A stretch of DNA of 64,000 nt from Spirometra erinaceieuropaei (taxonomy: Eukaryota; Platyhelminthes; Cestoda; Diphyllobothriidea; Diphyllobothriidae): the NCBI GenBank assembly GCA_902702965.1, contig CACRXP010000660.1, positions 196,104 to 260,103 on the forward strand, given 5' to 3'. The notes under the pieces were generated by a model, which ran no database searches, was not told the origin of the DNA, and worked only from the letters and a program-made list of their open reading frames with translations. This document shows, piece after piece, positions 41,500 through 53,738 of the stretch; the first letter of the stretch is position 1; every line of letters begins with the position of its first letter. The position numbers and the translations under genes are program-made.

Positions 41500-43955
41500 T
41501 CACACTAAAAGAAGCAGTTAAATCAAAAGGGACTGATAACTGAAACGGGAGAGACAGAAATCGGACGACTACGGAGTACTCGAAGAACAGAACTTCCTAG
41601 GGTGGAAAGGCAGAGCTCGTCTGAGCAATGAACAGAAACCTCCAGCACCCGCGTAGACGGCGTCATAGCCGGCTTACCAATAGCAAAAAAGCTAAGATGC
41701 TTATATTTCAATGCGCAAAGTCTGCTATCTAAATTAGATGACCTTAAGATCGACGTTAGCCAAACCTTACCCGATGTAATATCCATAACTGAAACGTGAC
41801 TGTCCGCGAGCGTAGAAGATCGCGAAGTCGCTTTATCCGGTTATCACTTGTTTAGAATGGACGGGTTGGGACGTCAAGGTGGAGGTGTGCTCATATATGT
41901 CAAATATGGCCTTTTTGCGTCAGAAAAAAAGGGTCAGCTCGTGCGCGCAAATGAAACGATTCGGCTCACCATCAAAATGCCGGGGTCAAAACTTCTTGAG
42001 ATCCTGATGGTCTACCGCCCACCGAGGAGCGACCTGCAATCAGACAGTAGTCTACTAGAGGAATTAGACGCGATTTCGATCCGACCCAGTGTCATGATTA
42101 TGGGCGACTTTAACGCTCCGAATATCGACTAGAATCTGACTTCTGCCCTAGGCTCAGAATTTAACTTTGATCTCCGCCTCCTAAAATCAGTACAAAGATC
42201 GCATCTCACACATCACGTCTTAGCCCCAAACCGCACTACGTGAAGGGCAACTAGCTAACTGCTTAGACCTTGTCTTGACAAAGGCACCTGAAAGCGTTGA
42301 TGCTGTAAACTGTCTACCCCCTCTCGGAAAAAGTGACCATGTAGTCCTACAGTGGGAGTATTCTCTCTTCTCTGTCCCTGATCAAAGCATCGTGATCAGG
42401 CTCAACATATGGCGTGGCGACTTCAACCAAATGCCTCCCGACACGCGTCGTAGAGACTGAAAAGCAGCATTTACGGGGTGTGTTCTCAAGGACCGGTTAG
42501 AACTTAACGCCGTACTGAATGAACTTATCACCAGACAATGCCCTATGTCCAAAATGAAAATCACCAGTAGGCCCCGATGGCTAAAGGGTTCGCTAAAAGT
42601 TGAAGTTAACCATAAGCAAAAGCTGTGGAAAGCATATCGTAGGTATAAGACAATTGAATCAAGGAATAGATACAAGGTTCAGCGGAATAGGGTAAAGTGC
42701 CTTGTTTACAAAGCCCGCCAAGACTTCGGGTGTAATCTTTTAAAATGTGCAGGAGATAATCCAACGCTTTTCTTCAACTACATAAGGCAAATTACCCGCA
42801 ACAGGGATCCCATACCTATGTTTAAAAGAGATGATGGCGTTGAACTTTACGAAGACGACGAAAAGGCTAAGCAGCTGTCCAGGTTCTTTCAGTCGGTTTT
42901 TACGAGAGAAGTCGCTGTACCCTCTGATCACCATATTCTGGACAATGTCCCGACATTTGACTCAGTGATTCTCACAAAAGCTATTGTTCAACAGGAATTA
43001 CTGAGGCTTAAGGAAGCGATATCGCCCGGTCCTGACGAAATACCGGCAAAGTTGTTGAAGGAATTAGCCACAGAATTGGCAGAACCTCTGTGTTTCCTCT
43101 TCCAAGCCTCTCTTGATGCAGATAGACTGCCTTCTGGTTGGAAGACTGCGTTGATTTCACCGATACAAAAGAGTGGCAGTCGCGCTTCCGCAAACAACTA
43201 CCGACCAGTAAGCCTCACCTCCGTGTGCTGCAAAGTTATGGAGCGAATTATCAAACGCGAACTGATGCGGTTTTTAGAGCAACATCATCTTCTATGCGAT
43301 AAACAGCATGGTTTCCGCAGAGGGGGGTCCTACTTGACCAATCTACTCTACTGTCTCGAACAGCGGACCCGAGCGATTGTTGAAGGAAACGTTGTGCATG
43401 TGGCCTACATAGACTTCAAGAAGGCCTTTGACAGCGTGCCACACCCAAGCTCCTATAAAAACTCAGCCGCATAGGAGAAAGAGGCAAGCTTTTGAAGTTG
43501 ATTAAAAACTTTTTGATCGGCCGGTCCCAGACTGTCCTTCTTGGTGGCCATCAATCAGCAGAGGTGACGGTTACGAGCGGAGTACCTCAGGGCTCGGTTC
43601 TTGGCCCTATTCTCTTCCTCACCTATCTTGGTGACTGCATGCATGGTTTGGACTACAACATTGCTATGTTTGCTGTCGATATAAAGCTTTGGACCGTCAT
43701 CCGCAACGAGGACGATGAAACTAATCTACAGGCAAACGTAGAGCGACTCGAACAATGGTCAGGCCAATGCCTCCTCCAATGTAGTGTTACCAAATGCAAC
43801 ATTCTGAGGATTGGCAGAACCAGCTCTGCGCAGCGGCAGACGTCCTATCTAAATCACACACCGCTGCCATTGGTGGAGGTTCAGAAAGACCTAGGGGTGT
43901 GGATAACATCTTCACTAAAGCCATCATTCCACTGCTTGAAAGCAGCGTAATCCGC
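41500..43955 (+). pseudogene. Plus-strand LINE: endonuclease and RT with altered catalytic box
   Basis: The endonuclease has LRCLYFNAQSLLSKLDDLK, PDVISITET followed by a stop, GGGVLIYVKYG, MVYRPPRSD and IMGDFNAPNID. The RT runs 42545-43474 and 43492-43950 with SPGPDEIPAKLLKELA, NNYRPVSLTSVCCKVMERI, KQHGFRRGGSYLTNLLY, YIDFKKAFDSVPH, a frameshift, then GVPQGSVLGPILFLTYLGD. Motif C reads FAVDIK instead of FADD (Val codon 43675-43677), so one catalytic aspartate is lost. It is cut off at 43955 by a minus-strand LINE. Confidence 0.72.
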
Positions 43956-44705
43956 AATGTCCAGTACTGGTTCAAGTACAGAGCCCTGGGGAACTTCACT
44001 CGCAACTGGCACTGGCGTTGACTTCGCACTAGCACTACACACAGACTGTAATCGATCAGTCAGGAAGTCATTTACTCAGTTTAATTTGTTTCCCCTTATT
44101 CCTGACTCTCGAACCTCGTGAATTAACCGGTGGTGTGGAACACTATCAAAGGATTTCTTGAAAGCGATGTAAACGATATCGACTCTTGTTACTTCGTCTA
44201 ACGAGCGCGACCACTGTTCCGTTGAATAGAGCATATTACTTAGGCAGGAGTGATTTCGTCGAATGCCATGTTGGGGACTAGCAATGAAATTATTTTCTTC
44301 GAGGAACTTCATTATGGATTTTTTGACTATTCTCTCCATGACTTTGCAACAAATGCACGTTAGGATTACCGGCCGATAATTGTTTGTACTTGTTCTAGAT
44401 CCACCCTTGTGAATGGGGTATATGTTCGCAACTTTCCAATCAGAGGGGAGAATGCCTCGGTCAAAGGACGACCTGAAGATGTGCAAAAGCGGTCTGGCGA
44501 GTTCGCAAGCCAACTCCTTCAGAACTTTTGCCGGAATTTGTTCTGGACTCGGCGACTTACCCTCCCTAAGCGCTAGAAGTTCCTTCCTCACATCTTCTTC
44601 CGTGAAGTCGATGTTTTCTATTATTTCTCCGGTTGTCCCAGCGGGCAACTCAGCCTCGTCAAAGTCCGTTGTGGCGGCATGCCCAGCTATCAGTTCATTT
44701 CACGC
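43956..44705 (-). pseudogene. Minus-strand LINE RT fragment
   Basis: A 190-codon minus frame (44648-44076) reads EEDVRKELLALREGKSPSPEQ, then NIYPIHKGGSRTSTNNYRPV, CCKVMERIVKK, PQHGIRRNHSCLSNMLY and VYIAFKKSFDSVPHHRLI. A second frame adds VNDFLTDRLQSVC and EVPQGSVLEPVL before the break. Both ends are truncated. It is of the same general family as the plus-strand LINE it faces. Confidence 0.68.
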
Positions 44706-44714
44706 TAATTCTTG

Positions 44715-44880
44715 AGTGGAGTTTTTACACTGCTCTCTCACCGTTTTTCTTAACGGACTATGAAACTATGAATTGCATTTTGTACAGATTCTGCCTACCT
44801 CTTTCTAAAATTCATATGAAATTTATTTTTATTTGCTTCGATGGGACCCCGATGGGTCTTTAATAAAAATATTTTATTTT
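44715..44880 (+). mobile_element. LINE 3' end, plus strand
   Basis: ACTATGAATTGCATTTTGTA, a GCCTACCTC block and the closing GGGTCTTTAATAAAAAT match the minus-strand tail of M1 at 35087-35230 in reverse. Only the 3' UTR end remains. Confidence 0.6.
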
Positions 44881-44929
44881 AGTTTATGTATTTATTTACG
44901 TGCGGTTTTATGCCGTACCAGCCTCCCGT

Positions 44930-45125
44930 GGTCTCTTGCACTTCCGGTCTTCCTAACTTGGTCATGACACTGTGCCCAGTTGAGGAAGGGGGGAAAGAAC
45001 GGTAGATGAAGCGCAAGTCTACTATCACTTTAAACCGATGCACGTGAAATCCACCGTCTTTGCTCCCAGCCTGCTGTAGAGCACGCGGTGGATATAGTCG
45101 AAATCGACGGTCAAACTGTCGGTCA
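44930..45125 (+). repeat. SINE-like repeat R1, 3' part
   Basis: The segment with CAAGTCTACTATCACTTTAAA and CGGTGGATATAGTCGA...CAAACTGTCGG matches the last third of the copies at 21020 and 51305. Confidence 0.6.
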
Positions 45126-46450
45126 GATTATCTTCAAATTGAAAGTATTTATAGGTAATGCTTATCAGGTCTGAGCAAATACTCAAACACGGCTGTATGA
45201 ATGCACAGAAGTAAATTAAGCTGTTCCCGTAGGCATCATAAATAAGTAATACATAAACTATGAGTAGCTGTCCTCAAAAACTAGGCAATCAACTTCAGTA
45301 ATATCGGTAGGGATATACAAGTAAGTCGCTCACGGACTTCAAAGTGGTAAACATTGAGGTCGTTGGGCCGGAGAAGGTATCCATGCTCAAAACCAGCATC
45401 AAAGACGTGTATGAACGAATCCTTTCGATGCCGAAAAATTAAAAATAGAGCGCAATTAAGCAGAAATGTGGCAAAAACATTTCCTAATCAGGACACTAGC
45501 GTTGCAGTGCGACTCATAGAGGCTACTTCTGGTGAGATGTTCTCCCTATGGTATACAAGAACGGTCAAGACGATAATAACCTTGAGCTTTTTGTCTTTTC
45601 AAACGAGTGAACACCAACCATTGTCCGTGGAATTTATATAGAATTTAGGGATTGGGACCGCCACCGAAGCCTTTTTAATGCCCACACTAAACAGTTTCGA
45701 ACAAATGCATAATTCAACATGTGAAAGGCTCGGCTGTAACAGTTGATAGTTACATAAGTACACAAGTTTTGCCTATCCGGACATAATACTGGAGTTTCAG
45801 TAACCGTTTTTTTCTCTACAAGTAGTACGTTGGCTTCTACTGCACCATACAAACCGCCAACTGCCAGATCTTGCTTGGAAAACATACGAGTTCGCTGTCA
45901 ACGCTATGCCACTGCGTCTCTAAATGACATAAATGCGACAAATGCAATCGTTAAAATAAAATTTTCGCATCGGATGGACGTTAGAAATAGTTAGCAATTT
46001 GTTGTATACATTTGTGGGTGCTTGGATGGATGTCATCTGAAGTGTGAGGTGATGGAATTCGTAAGGTACCCGAAATGTCTTCATAAAGTAGATGCTTTTC
46101 GATCTAAAACGCTTCGACGCTTAAGCCTAAAAAGTGAAAACCTCTGCACAGTAAAAGGTACACTGAAACCCGGAAATATTCAGTGCCCTTCATAGTAGTA
46201 ACATAGACTAGTCAAACACGTTTCTGGCTGAAAAAACAAAACCTCAAGTGAACTTAACTGCTCGGTCCATTTGTCCTTCAGTAAGGGGTTATACTGATAA
46301 CAAACACTTCGATTCTGCAAATAGATTAATTTTATGTTTTGAACCTTAGCAGATTGTTTTAATTCATAAAAACTCAAAAATTCCATGAACTTTGGCTTTC
46401 TGTGCTAATTTAAAATTACACCGTCAACTCCTCTTGTCTGCAATGACTAA
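45126..46450. other. Upstream region of the FNDC3-like gene, no clear feature
   Basis: AT-rich sequence. No promoter element or 5' exon could be assigned, although the 5' UTR and possibly a first exon of the FNDC3-like gene are expected here. Confidence 0.3.
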
Positions 46451-46492
46451 TTGGTGAATGTTTTGAAAAACAGTGTTTTGAATCCCGAAAGC

Positions 46493-47357
46493 ATGCTTCA
46501 TGACCACCCTCAAGAAAGTCCGCTGAAGTCATCCTTTTTTTCCAAGTCCCCCCAATACCCGCTTGAAATAAATTCTGTCTATCGTCCAAAATTTTCCAAA
46601 ATTGTCTGTGATAAATTTTTCAACAAACCATTTTACCAGCGTGAGAATAAAGGCCCTCAAAATACGGAGGAGAAGCAAGTCAGAGCCAAGGTCGACCAAG
46701 TTATGAAACAGTTTAATGGGAAGGAAAATGCCACTAGTGAGGAGGACGCGGTTGATGCTGAAGTAGCAGGAAAGGAATTGCCCCCGTTAGAAGATTCTGA
46801 TGTGCATGTCGAGCCATTGCAAAATAGCGAAGTAAGGTCAGAGGTCGTTAAAGGGGATATCGATGAAAAAGACCACAGTTCTACAAACGTTTCCACAAAA
46901 GTGGTGAATAACACGATTCCTAGCGGAACAAAACGAAAGGACACAATAGGACAACATTTTGTGCACAAAAGGGGACCGGCTAATGGAACTGAAACTGCTG
47001 CACAATCTCAGGCGCCACTTCAGCAGCAGTTATTTGGTGCTGCGTTTCCTCAAATTCAACCTATTTTCGTCCCTTCTGCCCTGCCCTCTTTTGCAACACC
47101 ATCTTTAACTTCACCACTGGCCCCATTCTCAAACAGTCATCCATTTATTACTAACCAACGCTTCAAGTTTATGCCTCATGTCCAGGACAAAAGTATCGAT
47201 GGTTCCGCCCAAGTGCCGCAGAATGTCCCAGCCTCTGTGGCTGGCTGCTACGGTGTTCCCCAAAATAATTCGGGCAAAGAATATTATGTTATGGTGCACG
47301 TGGATGCCGGAGAGGTGTTCTCAATTCGTATCGGCGACCACGTCCAGCATATTCCAG
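46493..47357 (+). CDS. FNDC3-like exon a
   Basis: The exon is open from a stop at 46448; the first ATG is at 46493. It encodes about 288 residues, acidic then Ser/Pro-rich, ending in the GEVFSIRIGD conserved strand. It leaves in phase 1. Confidence 0.66.
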
Positions 47358-49410
47358 GTAGGTCTTCATTAAAGTCATGCATACACCTGTTACTTTATGA
47401 ATAGACTTACCTATGATGATAAAAAACTTCAATAAGTAGGAGTATCATACTGAGTTATATAAGGCGTTAACGTGCGACTAATGAACGTCGTCGTGATAGT
47501 CCAAATCTGATAAATGTTTTTTAAATATTGTTCAGTAAACGTTGAGCGCATGCAAAACGATGTCAGGACCTGCTACCATTGCAAATGCTCCTGCATAATA
47601 TATATTGTTCTTACCTAAGGAGAACTTTATTCAAGACCTTTAATCGCAAAAGTTAGGTATCCACTTTTAATGGAACCCTTCAGATACCGCTGTTTTGGTT
47701 AAAACTTGAAGTCTTAGCAGTTTTGGGACACGTTGATTCCTTTCGTACACTTACAAATATAAACTAGGGGCAATTTTGATCTAAGTCAAACAACATCTTC
47801 TGAATCAAAAGTTCACGGTTGACGGTTGACGACTGCGTGTTGTTTTCAGGTAGATCGCACGCATAAGCGTTCCTTTTTCTCCGCAACCGCTTATGATGAT
47901 CATGGAAGGCCAACTGTCTGTTTTCGCCTACTTAATGGAAAAGTTAAATATGCCGAGACTTAGAAATATTTCCATGAATCAAGAACGACCTTGTGAAGAT
48001 ACTTCAACATATATTCTTCGCACATACATAACATATCGTCTCTGTTATCTTTCGTGGGCACCCGTTTACCGCACTAAAAGAAGCGAGAAAACAAGTATAT
48101 GTTGACGTTCGTGATGAAGGAAATAAATATGCGGTATTTTATAAGGGGCTGCACATTTTACTATCTGAATTTGGCTTCATCTGGGTCTTATTCAACGTCA
48201 TATTTGGATTTTTATTTCGTTGATTAAATCGCTAACCAAGCTAAAACAAGCGTTTTTCGTTTGATTGTGTGAATTCGCCAACATATTATTCCATTTTGCG
48301 AAACAAATTTTGCTGGCATTATGTGCCTGCTCCTGATTTACGCTGGATTCTTCATCTCCTTACTTGATTTCCATGTATCGGCACATCTGGCATTATGAGA
48401 TCTTGGTTTAAGGAAAAAAACACGATTAAAGCTTCATATTTTACCAAGCGCGGCAATCACCTTCACAAAGCAGCTGCTATTTTTGTAGCTTTTTTAACCG
48501 TCTGGGCGGCAAGGCGTTAGAAAATCATAAATGTAGCGCCAGATATCAGCTGTTGCCCGCTGTCTTCATGTATTTCTTTTCGTCAACATGCGCATACCAG
48601 TACGCCTTTGCAATTTTATGTTCTTACACGTCTGCATCCTTTCTCCCCCACTACCTAGGCCCAGCAACAGTTCGACTGGTGTCGAACACTGGCCCTCCAT
48701 TACCGATGCCTATACATGTCCCAGCGGGCCACCTGGTTCAGCAGATTGTTGATGAGGAGGGTATTCTCACCCATATGATTCTTTCACCCTTCCCTGGACC
48801 ACCGTCCCCCTATCTGAAGGACGGCGCACCTATCATGCCTAGTCCGGGCAGCAGCACTGATGTCTCTAACGGGCCACATCTTCCGACCAATAAACAGCTT
48901 CCTCGAATTTTCCCCAATGCCTCAGAACGACCTGGTGCCCCTCTTTTCTGCGGCGGCAGCATCGGTGGTGCCTACCAACCTGGACCCCGGAGATCGGGCT
49001 TTGGAGCTCAACTTCCACTCCTTCAGCCACATCATCTGCAGGCATCCGTAACACACATTGGCATCCCACTCACAACCCAACCCTACCAGCAACTTCAGAG
49101 CAATACCACTGGCAGTGGATTCAATGTCGTGATCAGCCCGAAAACATCTCCTGGATTGGCTGTCGCAGGCCCAACAGCAGCGAGCCCCGTGGTCCCATGG
49201 CAACCGTCGCTGCCACAGCTTTCTGAAGTGAATGTCGCGATGGCTCCACCTTTGATCCTGGGAACGGCCGGTGCGGAACAATCGAAATGTCCTGTCATTT
49301 CAGCTAATGGCACTGCCTTTACGGAGAAGATGGAGACAGGGACTAAAGTATGCAAAAATGACACAGTAGGAACAGAAACTGCCGTGAATGGGAGCAAAAT
49401 TTACGACAAG
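46493..49410 (+). CDS. FNDC3-like gene, N-terminal two exons (gene continues downstream)
   Basis: Exons 46493-47357 and 48659-49410 join through a 1301-bp GT-AG intron (donor CCAG/GTAGGT; acceptor a C/T-rich tract ending CCTAG; phase 1). Across the junction the product reads YYVMVHVDAGEVFSIR, then HIPGPATVRL and MPIHVPAGHLVQQIVDEEG. This matches the conserved N-terminal block of vertebrate FNDC3A/B (VxVNPGEAFTIR, ITGPAQV, YVPPGYxxQVIEDxG) in order and spacing. The rest of the N-terminus is low-complexity and Pro/Ser-rich, as in FNDC3. The family's fibronectin type III repeats and C-terminal membrane anchor would follow; I could not find their exons. An alternative 5' limit is a strong acceptor at 46546, which is in the same frame. 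Confidence 0.68.
47358..48658 (+). other. Intron of the FNDC3-like gene
   Basis: It starts with GTAGGT and ends with TTTCTCCCCCACTACCTAG. No repeat or nested gene was recognised inside. Confidence 0.62.
48659..49410 (+). CDS. FNDC3-like exon b
   Basis: The exon enters in phase 1 with PATVRLVSNTGPPLPMPIHV. It encodes a long Pro/Ser/Gly-rich segment and ends KIYDK in phase 0 at a good donor (AAG/GTATGC). The leucine/cysteine-rich stretch just upstream of 48659 is intron read-through. Confidence 0.66.
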
Positions 49411-51300
49411 GTATGCTTTTTCTTTTTTTCTGGAAACTTACTATCTGCTGCATGATACTTTACCCCATGATGGAATGATACTTCCGTTTGCCAACTTTGA
49501 GCATCCTGTCTGTCTTTACGACTGCCCATGAACTCATCTGCATTATAGGCATAAAGACGGACTCCACTTTGCAAAGGTATTTTTTAAAGTAACTTTAATT
49601 TCAACTCAGAGATCGTTTCAGTTTATCTAACAGACCTAGCTTAGACAATGTTGATTGAAAAAAAAACTACACCTGAATTCGCCTTTTGATTGGTGGACTA
49701 TAAACAAACAATGTAGAACTTCCTGCAACTGACAGACGATATAGCTTTTGATTTAGATCATTAGGAAAAGTTTTAATGCAGGCAAGTAATCAGGATAGAG
49801 TAAGCTCACCTCGACAATAGGCCATAAGGAGGTATCTGTACACTTGGGCACAGGGGGATTCACAACGCAGCAGTAGATTGTCCGAAGGGAGCTTGTGACC
49901 TCCGTGGTTTAATTCCTCCCAGTAATAGCTTTTGTCTGATTACGCGGGTCCCAATATATTACGCAGCCTGCATTAGAAACTTTCCAATAATTGAAGGCCA
50001 CTTGCAGTTTTAGTAGTAGGAGACACAACAACATCATCTGCTTATACATCAATCATACAATAGTTAAAGTATGTAGCTTGGCAAGCCCAGTGGGAGCCCA
50101 ATTTCTCGACCTAAAAATAAACCCAACGATTGGGTCATTGTCGGGAAAAGAAATACTATAGTGACGTACAAATACATAAACATTCAAGTGCGCCAAATGA
50201 GACATGAAAATTGCAAACATTCAAAGGCATTCCCTTTAAGGGAACAGATATTCGCCTACGAGTATGCATGTCATATGACGCGTTCAAAGGCACAGGCGAG
50301 TTTTGGGGTAGCACATTAGAATTGAGAGTTCGAAAGCTTACCAATAAATTAAGCATATGCTGAAAGCCTTGTAAAAGGACCATTTTTCCGAAGCCACAAC
50401 TCTGCACAACAGAGCTTCATGTTTAAAACGATGTACGTCATTTGCCTACTGGGGAAAACTTTATTTGATCTCTTCCGTTTGCTATAAGTGTTTGTGCGTT
50501 TACCAGAGGAAAAGCATCCAGGGTTTTCTTGCGATCGCCCAGTACACTCCTCGAAGTCAAGTTTCTACATCTGCTTTAGCGTTTTCCTAGCTCAATTAAA
50601 GGTAGTTGCAGCGAAATATTGTTTTTAACTAATGAACCCTTTTAACCCGCGGGAAGAAAGTTTTTAAACGTTGGAAATCGTCTTCTATCAATAAATTATT
50701 CGCTTATACATTATGCAACGGGAAAACGTGGGTATAAAACAGATCGAAAATCAGAAGTGCTAACGCTTTGTTAGTCCACACGAAGGTTACTGCAGAGACA
50801 CGAGACTTGTGAAATGTTCAATAAGCCTCCAAAGGGAGCGAGGTACGAGCATTTTGATTTACAGGATGCATTAACCCATAGTGTACTCCTACGAACAGTG
50901 ACAATAGATTGTTAGAACTAATCGAGGAATTCAAGCAAGCCCTTTACTGATCTTGAGGTTTAAGTTTTGAAAAGAATCTATCAAGGGCTTTCTCTCCTTG
51001 GTTCATCTCTGCACCATTCAAATACATCATGTTAATTTCCTAAAAGGAAACTGAAACTTCAGGCGGTTTACCTCTCCGTGCATCATGCCTAAAAGTAATT
51101 GTGCCGAGAACTAGAGATTAGCCAAAACCTCATCTATCCGTTTTAAAATAGCAGAGGTTCCTTACGAAACCGCTGACCGAATGCCAGAAAGCAGTCCAGC
51201 TGGTGGCTGATAGGACGGGGTCGAGCAAGATTCTAATCACAACAAGTGAAGGTAATACACCTACTTCACAAGTGCTTCACCTTTCTGGTGTTAAGCATTT
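49411..51300. other. Presumed next intron of the FNDC3-like gene, no feature found
   Basis: Scanning for a phase-0 exon with fibronectin type III signatures found none. An AG at 49548 is followed at once by a stop in phase 0. Confidence 0.35.
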
Positions 51301-51304
51301 TTTT

Positions 51305-51765
51305 CTCGTGACCCCAAAACGAGCCACGTGGTAGATGCGCTGGACCAACACGGGGGGCATATCGGATTCCGGCAGGTGTTATCGGGTTGCGCACCATAAT
51401 AAATGCCAACATTTCGGGACGCGGTTGCGGGCAGATGTCGCGCACACTGGGACCCCTGCCGCCCCCTCCCTTTATTATTGTTGGTCAAAACCTGGCCATT
51501 TTTTGTGTGGACCCGGGGGTGTTGAGTGGAACGCCAAGGTGCGGGCCCGATGGTGCCATCCACCTGCTCCCTACCCACCTCCGATCTTCTTGACTCTGCC
51601 GTAACACTGGGCCCAGATGGGGAGAAGGACAGAGTGTGGTAGATGCAGTGCAAGTCTAAGTTCACTCTAAGCTAATTCACGTACAAGTCACCGTCCCTGC
51701 TCTACCTTGTTAGGGGACTCAAGGTGGACATCGACGGCAACGCCGGTCGAACTGTTGGTTAAGCA
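51305..51765 (+). repeat. SINE-like repeat R1, long copy
   Basis: It is collinear with 21020-21485: ACGTGGTAGATGCGCTGGAC, then the GGCCATTTTTTGTGTGGACC region, GAACGCCAAGGTGCGGGC, and a 3' end near CGAACTGTTGG. Confidence 0.65.
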
Positions 51766-53270
51766 GTTTATCCTGTCAAGTGTTAGTGCGTTAACTTTGT
51801 ATGAAGGACTTGAGACAGGCGTTTTCCGGTTTTGAAAAATTGCCTGCATTTAGATAAGAGGCCTAACGTGCATCCATACGCCTAAAGTTACAGCTTACTT
51901 TTAATCACACATGCCCAAAGATAAGGCATCGTCCATTTTCTCCGTCAAAATAAGAATTTTCATTTGCAATTTATACATGAGACGACTGGTAAGTGGAACT
52001 GTTCCACCAATCTCTGTTGTACTTGTTAAATCGAGCAGTGCGCCTCAACTCCTGTTGAACCTTGTCTGGACCCAACGTCAGTTAACTGAACTTTGGAGTG
52101 CCCGTTTCTTTCTGTTTTGGTGGGTAGCTTTGCATTTATTTTGGAAACAGGTGCGTCACAAGAATAAAGTCCATCCGGTGAACTTACAAGTAGGTACTAG
52201 ATATGCGATCTCCGTCATATTTGTGATTAAAACTCCTGTACTTGTGAAAATTCACTTTACTCCGAGGTAACAAATTTCGATATTGACTTTGACCTAAGTT
52301 ACAAACTGAAGCCATTTATGCTAATCTAGCTAATAAGCGGTTTAGCTCTTCGCATAGTTATTAAGCATCACACACACACACACACGGTCAGCAATTGCTT
52401 AGTGCAAAATAGACTCTACCGGCCGACCCCTCGATTTGACGCGAGCGGTCAAGCTCTGAGCCACCGCAGCCATTCCGGTCAACCGGGAGTAGCAATCTGT
52501 AGCTTCTTGTTGGTGACTGGATTGGTGCAGCATGGCTAAACCTACATTTTTTGCTCACGACGAACTTAACTCACTACAATGTTCTCTGTTATGGTGCTAC
52601 TTGGTGCCTTCCAGCATTCCTTGTCAACATTTTCCGTTCACTCGGCGCCGGCCTGACCTTATAGAATTAAATAACAGTACGTCCCCCTCTCAGTTTAGTC
52701 ACTCGTGCCTGCGAGCTGTTTGAAGCCCGTGCGCACATTAATTAGGCAATGGTTTATATCCGGCATTTACTCTGTAGTCGTCACCGTCTGAAGCCTGTTT
52801 ATCAGCTGACTCCACAAACCCTGAAACACATCGACTCAATGCACCCCCCACACAGTCACATGCATGGCAATTTTAGTGAGTAAGTCGTTTGGTCTGCGAG
52901 TTTATCCTTCAAAACAGATGAGATTGCGTAAATAATGCATGCGTTAGTGTTGTGTCCTTCAGGCGGACAACTTCGGTCTAAGAGACCGCTTTCAACTTTT
53001 TGTCTGCCGAACTGCTGAATGTGAGTATTCAGTGCGCAGAACTTAAAATATGGTTCACGGAAATATGCGATCGAAATGTGGAATCCGATACTGATTCCCA
53101 AGTGCCTCAGGAGAATATGTATCGATCGACCACACGTCCTAGCGTCACTCCATATACTATTATTATAAATTGGTCGAGTTTGGCTCGGCAGGTGGTTGTC
53201 TTTTCGCGACGTCTGCAACCAATTTGGAGCTGGTTTTATTCGGGAAGCCAGTGGATCGACGTATGCCAAT
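51766..53270. other. No supported gene; one AC microsatellite
   Basis: (AC)n lies at about 52370-52386. A frame at 51911-52270 has a GTRYAISV segment that faintly recalls the end of a fibronectin type III domain, but splice sites and the core Trp are lacking. Confidence 0.3.
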
Positions 53271-53274
53271 TCCT

Positions 53275-53475
53275 GTATGACTGACACTTTCACCGTCGTT
53301 CCTGACGATGCCCACCGTGTGTTTCACAGCAGGGTGAGAGCAGGGACGGTGACTTGCAAGGATGTTAGGTTAAAGGGATAGTAGACTTGCGCTTAATCTA
53401 CCGCACTCTATCCCCCCTCCCCACTTGGACCCGGTGCCAACACATGGTCAAGTGGACAGGAGGGGAGAGGGGTTG
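53275..53475 (-). repeat. SINE-like repeat R1, 3' part, minus strand
   Basis: The reverse complement of GGGACGGTGACTTGC...AGTAGACTTGCGCTTAATCTACCGCACTCT matches the 3' third of the R1 copies. Confidence 0.6.
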
Positions 53476-53594
53476 TAAGTGGCAGACATGGCGAAAACCC
53501 ATGCTTAAGCGTGCAACTACAGGATCCCATTAGGTGGCTGTATCATAGCGGTCACACTAAGAAGGAGTCGATCGCTGGAACAAGGGCTTTATTT

Positions 53595-53636
53595 GTCCGA
53601 CGTTTCGGATTCCCACTTGAACCCATCATCAGAGAC
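53595..53636 (-). ncRNA. Hammerhead ribozyme, Penelope-associated dimeric type, minus strand
   Basis: On the minus strand, stem I is GTCT with GGAC, and CTGATGA is at 53632-53626. Stem II is GGGTTC/GAATCC with a six-base loop. GAAA is at 53606-53603, followed by the self-complementary ACGT and C (53603-53599). Compared with 19356-19397, the 3' strand of stem I changed from AGGC to GGAC yet still pairs with GTCT, which is compatible covariation. Confidence 0.7.
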
Positions 53637-53738
53637 AGTGGCAGAAAGCGGTAACTCGTGCACAGGAGGTTACAGTGTCTAAAGGATGCATTCGCTATGC
53701 TACCGCTTACCCATATTAATTAACCACACTACCCTTCA

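Noticed and set aside
46740..46860. Shared HVEPL string between the FNDC3-like exon and LINE ORF1
   Set aside because: Five residues in low-complexity acidic sequence, with no flanking similarity; coincidence.
51911..52270. Open frame with a GTRYAISV segment, considered as a fibronectin type III exon of the FNDC3-like gene
   Set aside because: No conserved Trp, no matching splice sites in phase 0, and the rest of the frame is unlike FN3.
52420..52500. Minus-strand GGTGGCTCAGAGC...TCAAATCGAGGGG, considered as a tRNA
   Set aside because: The A- and B-box matches are loose and no acceptor stem forms.
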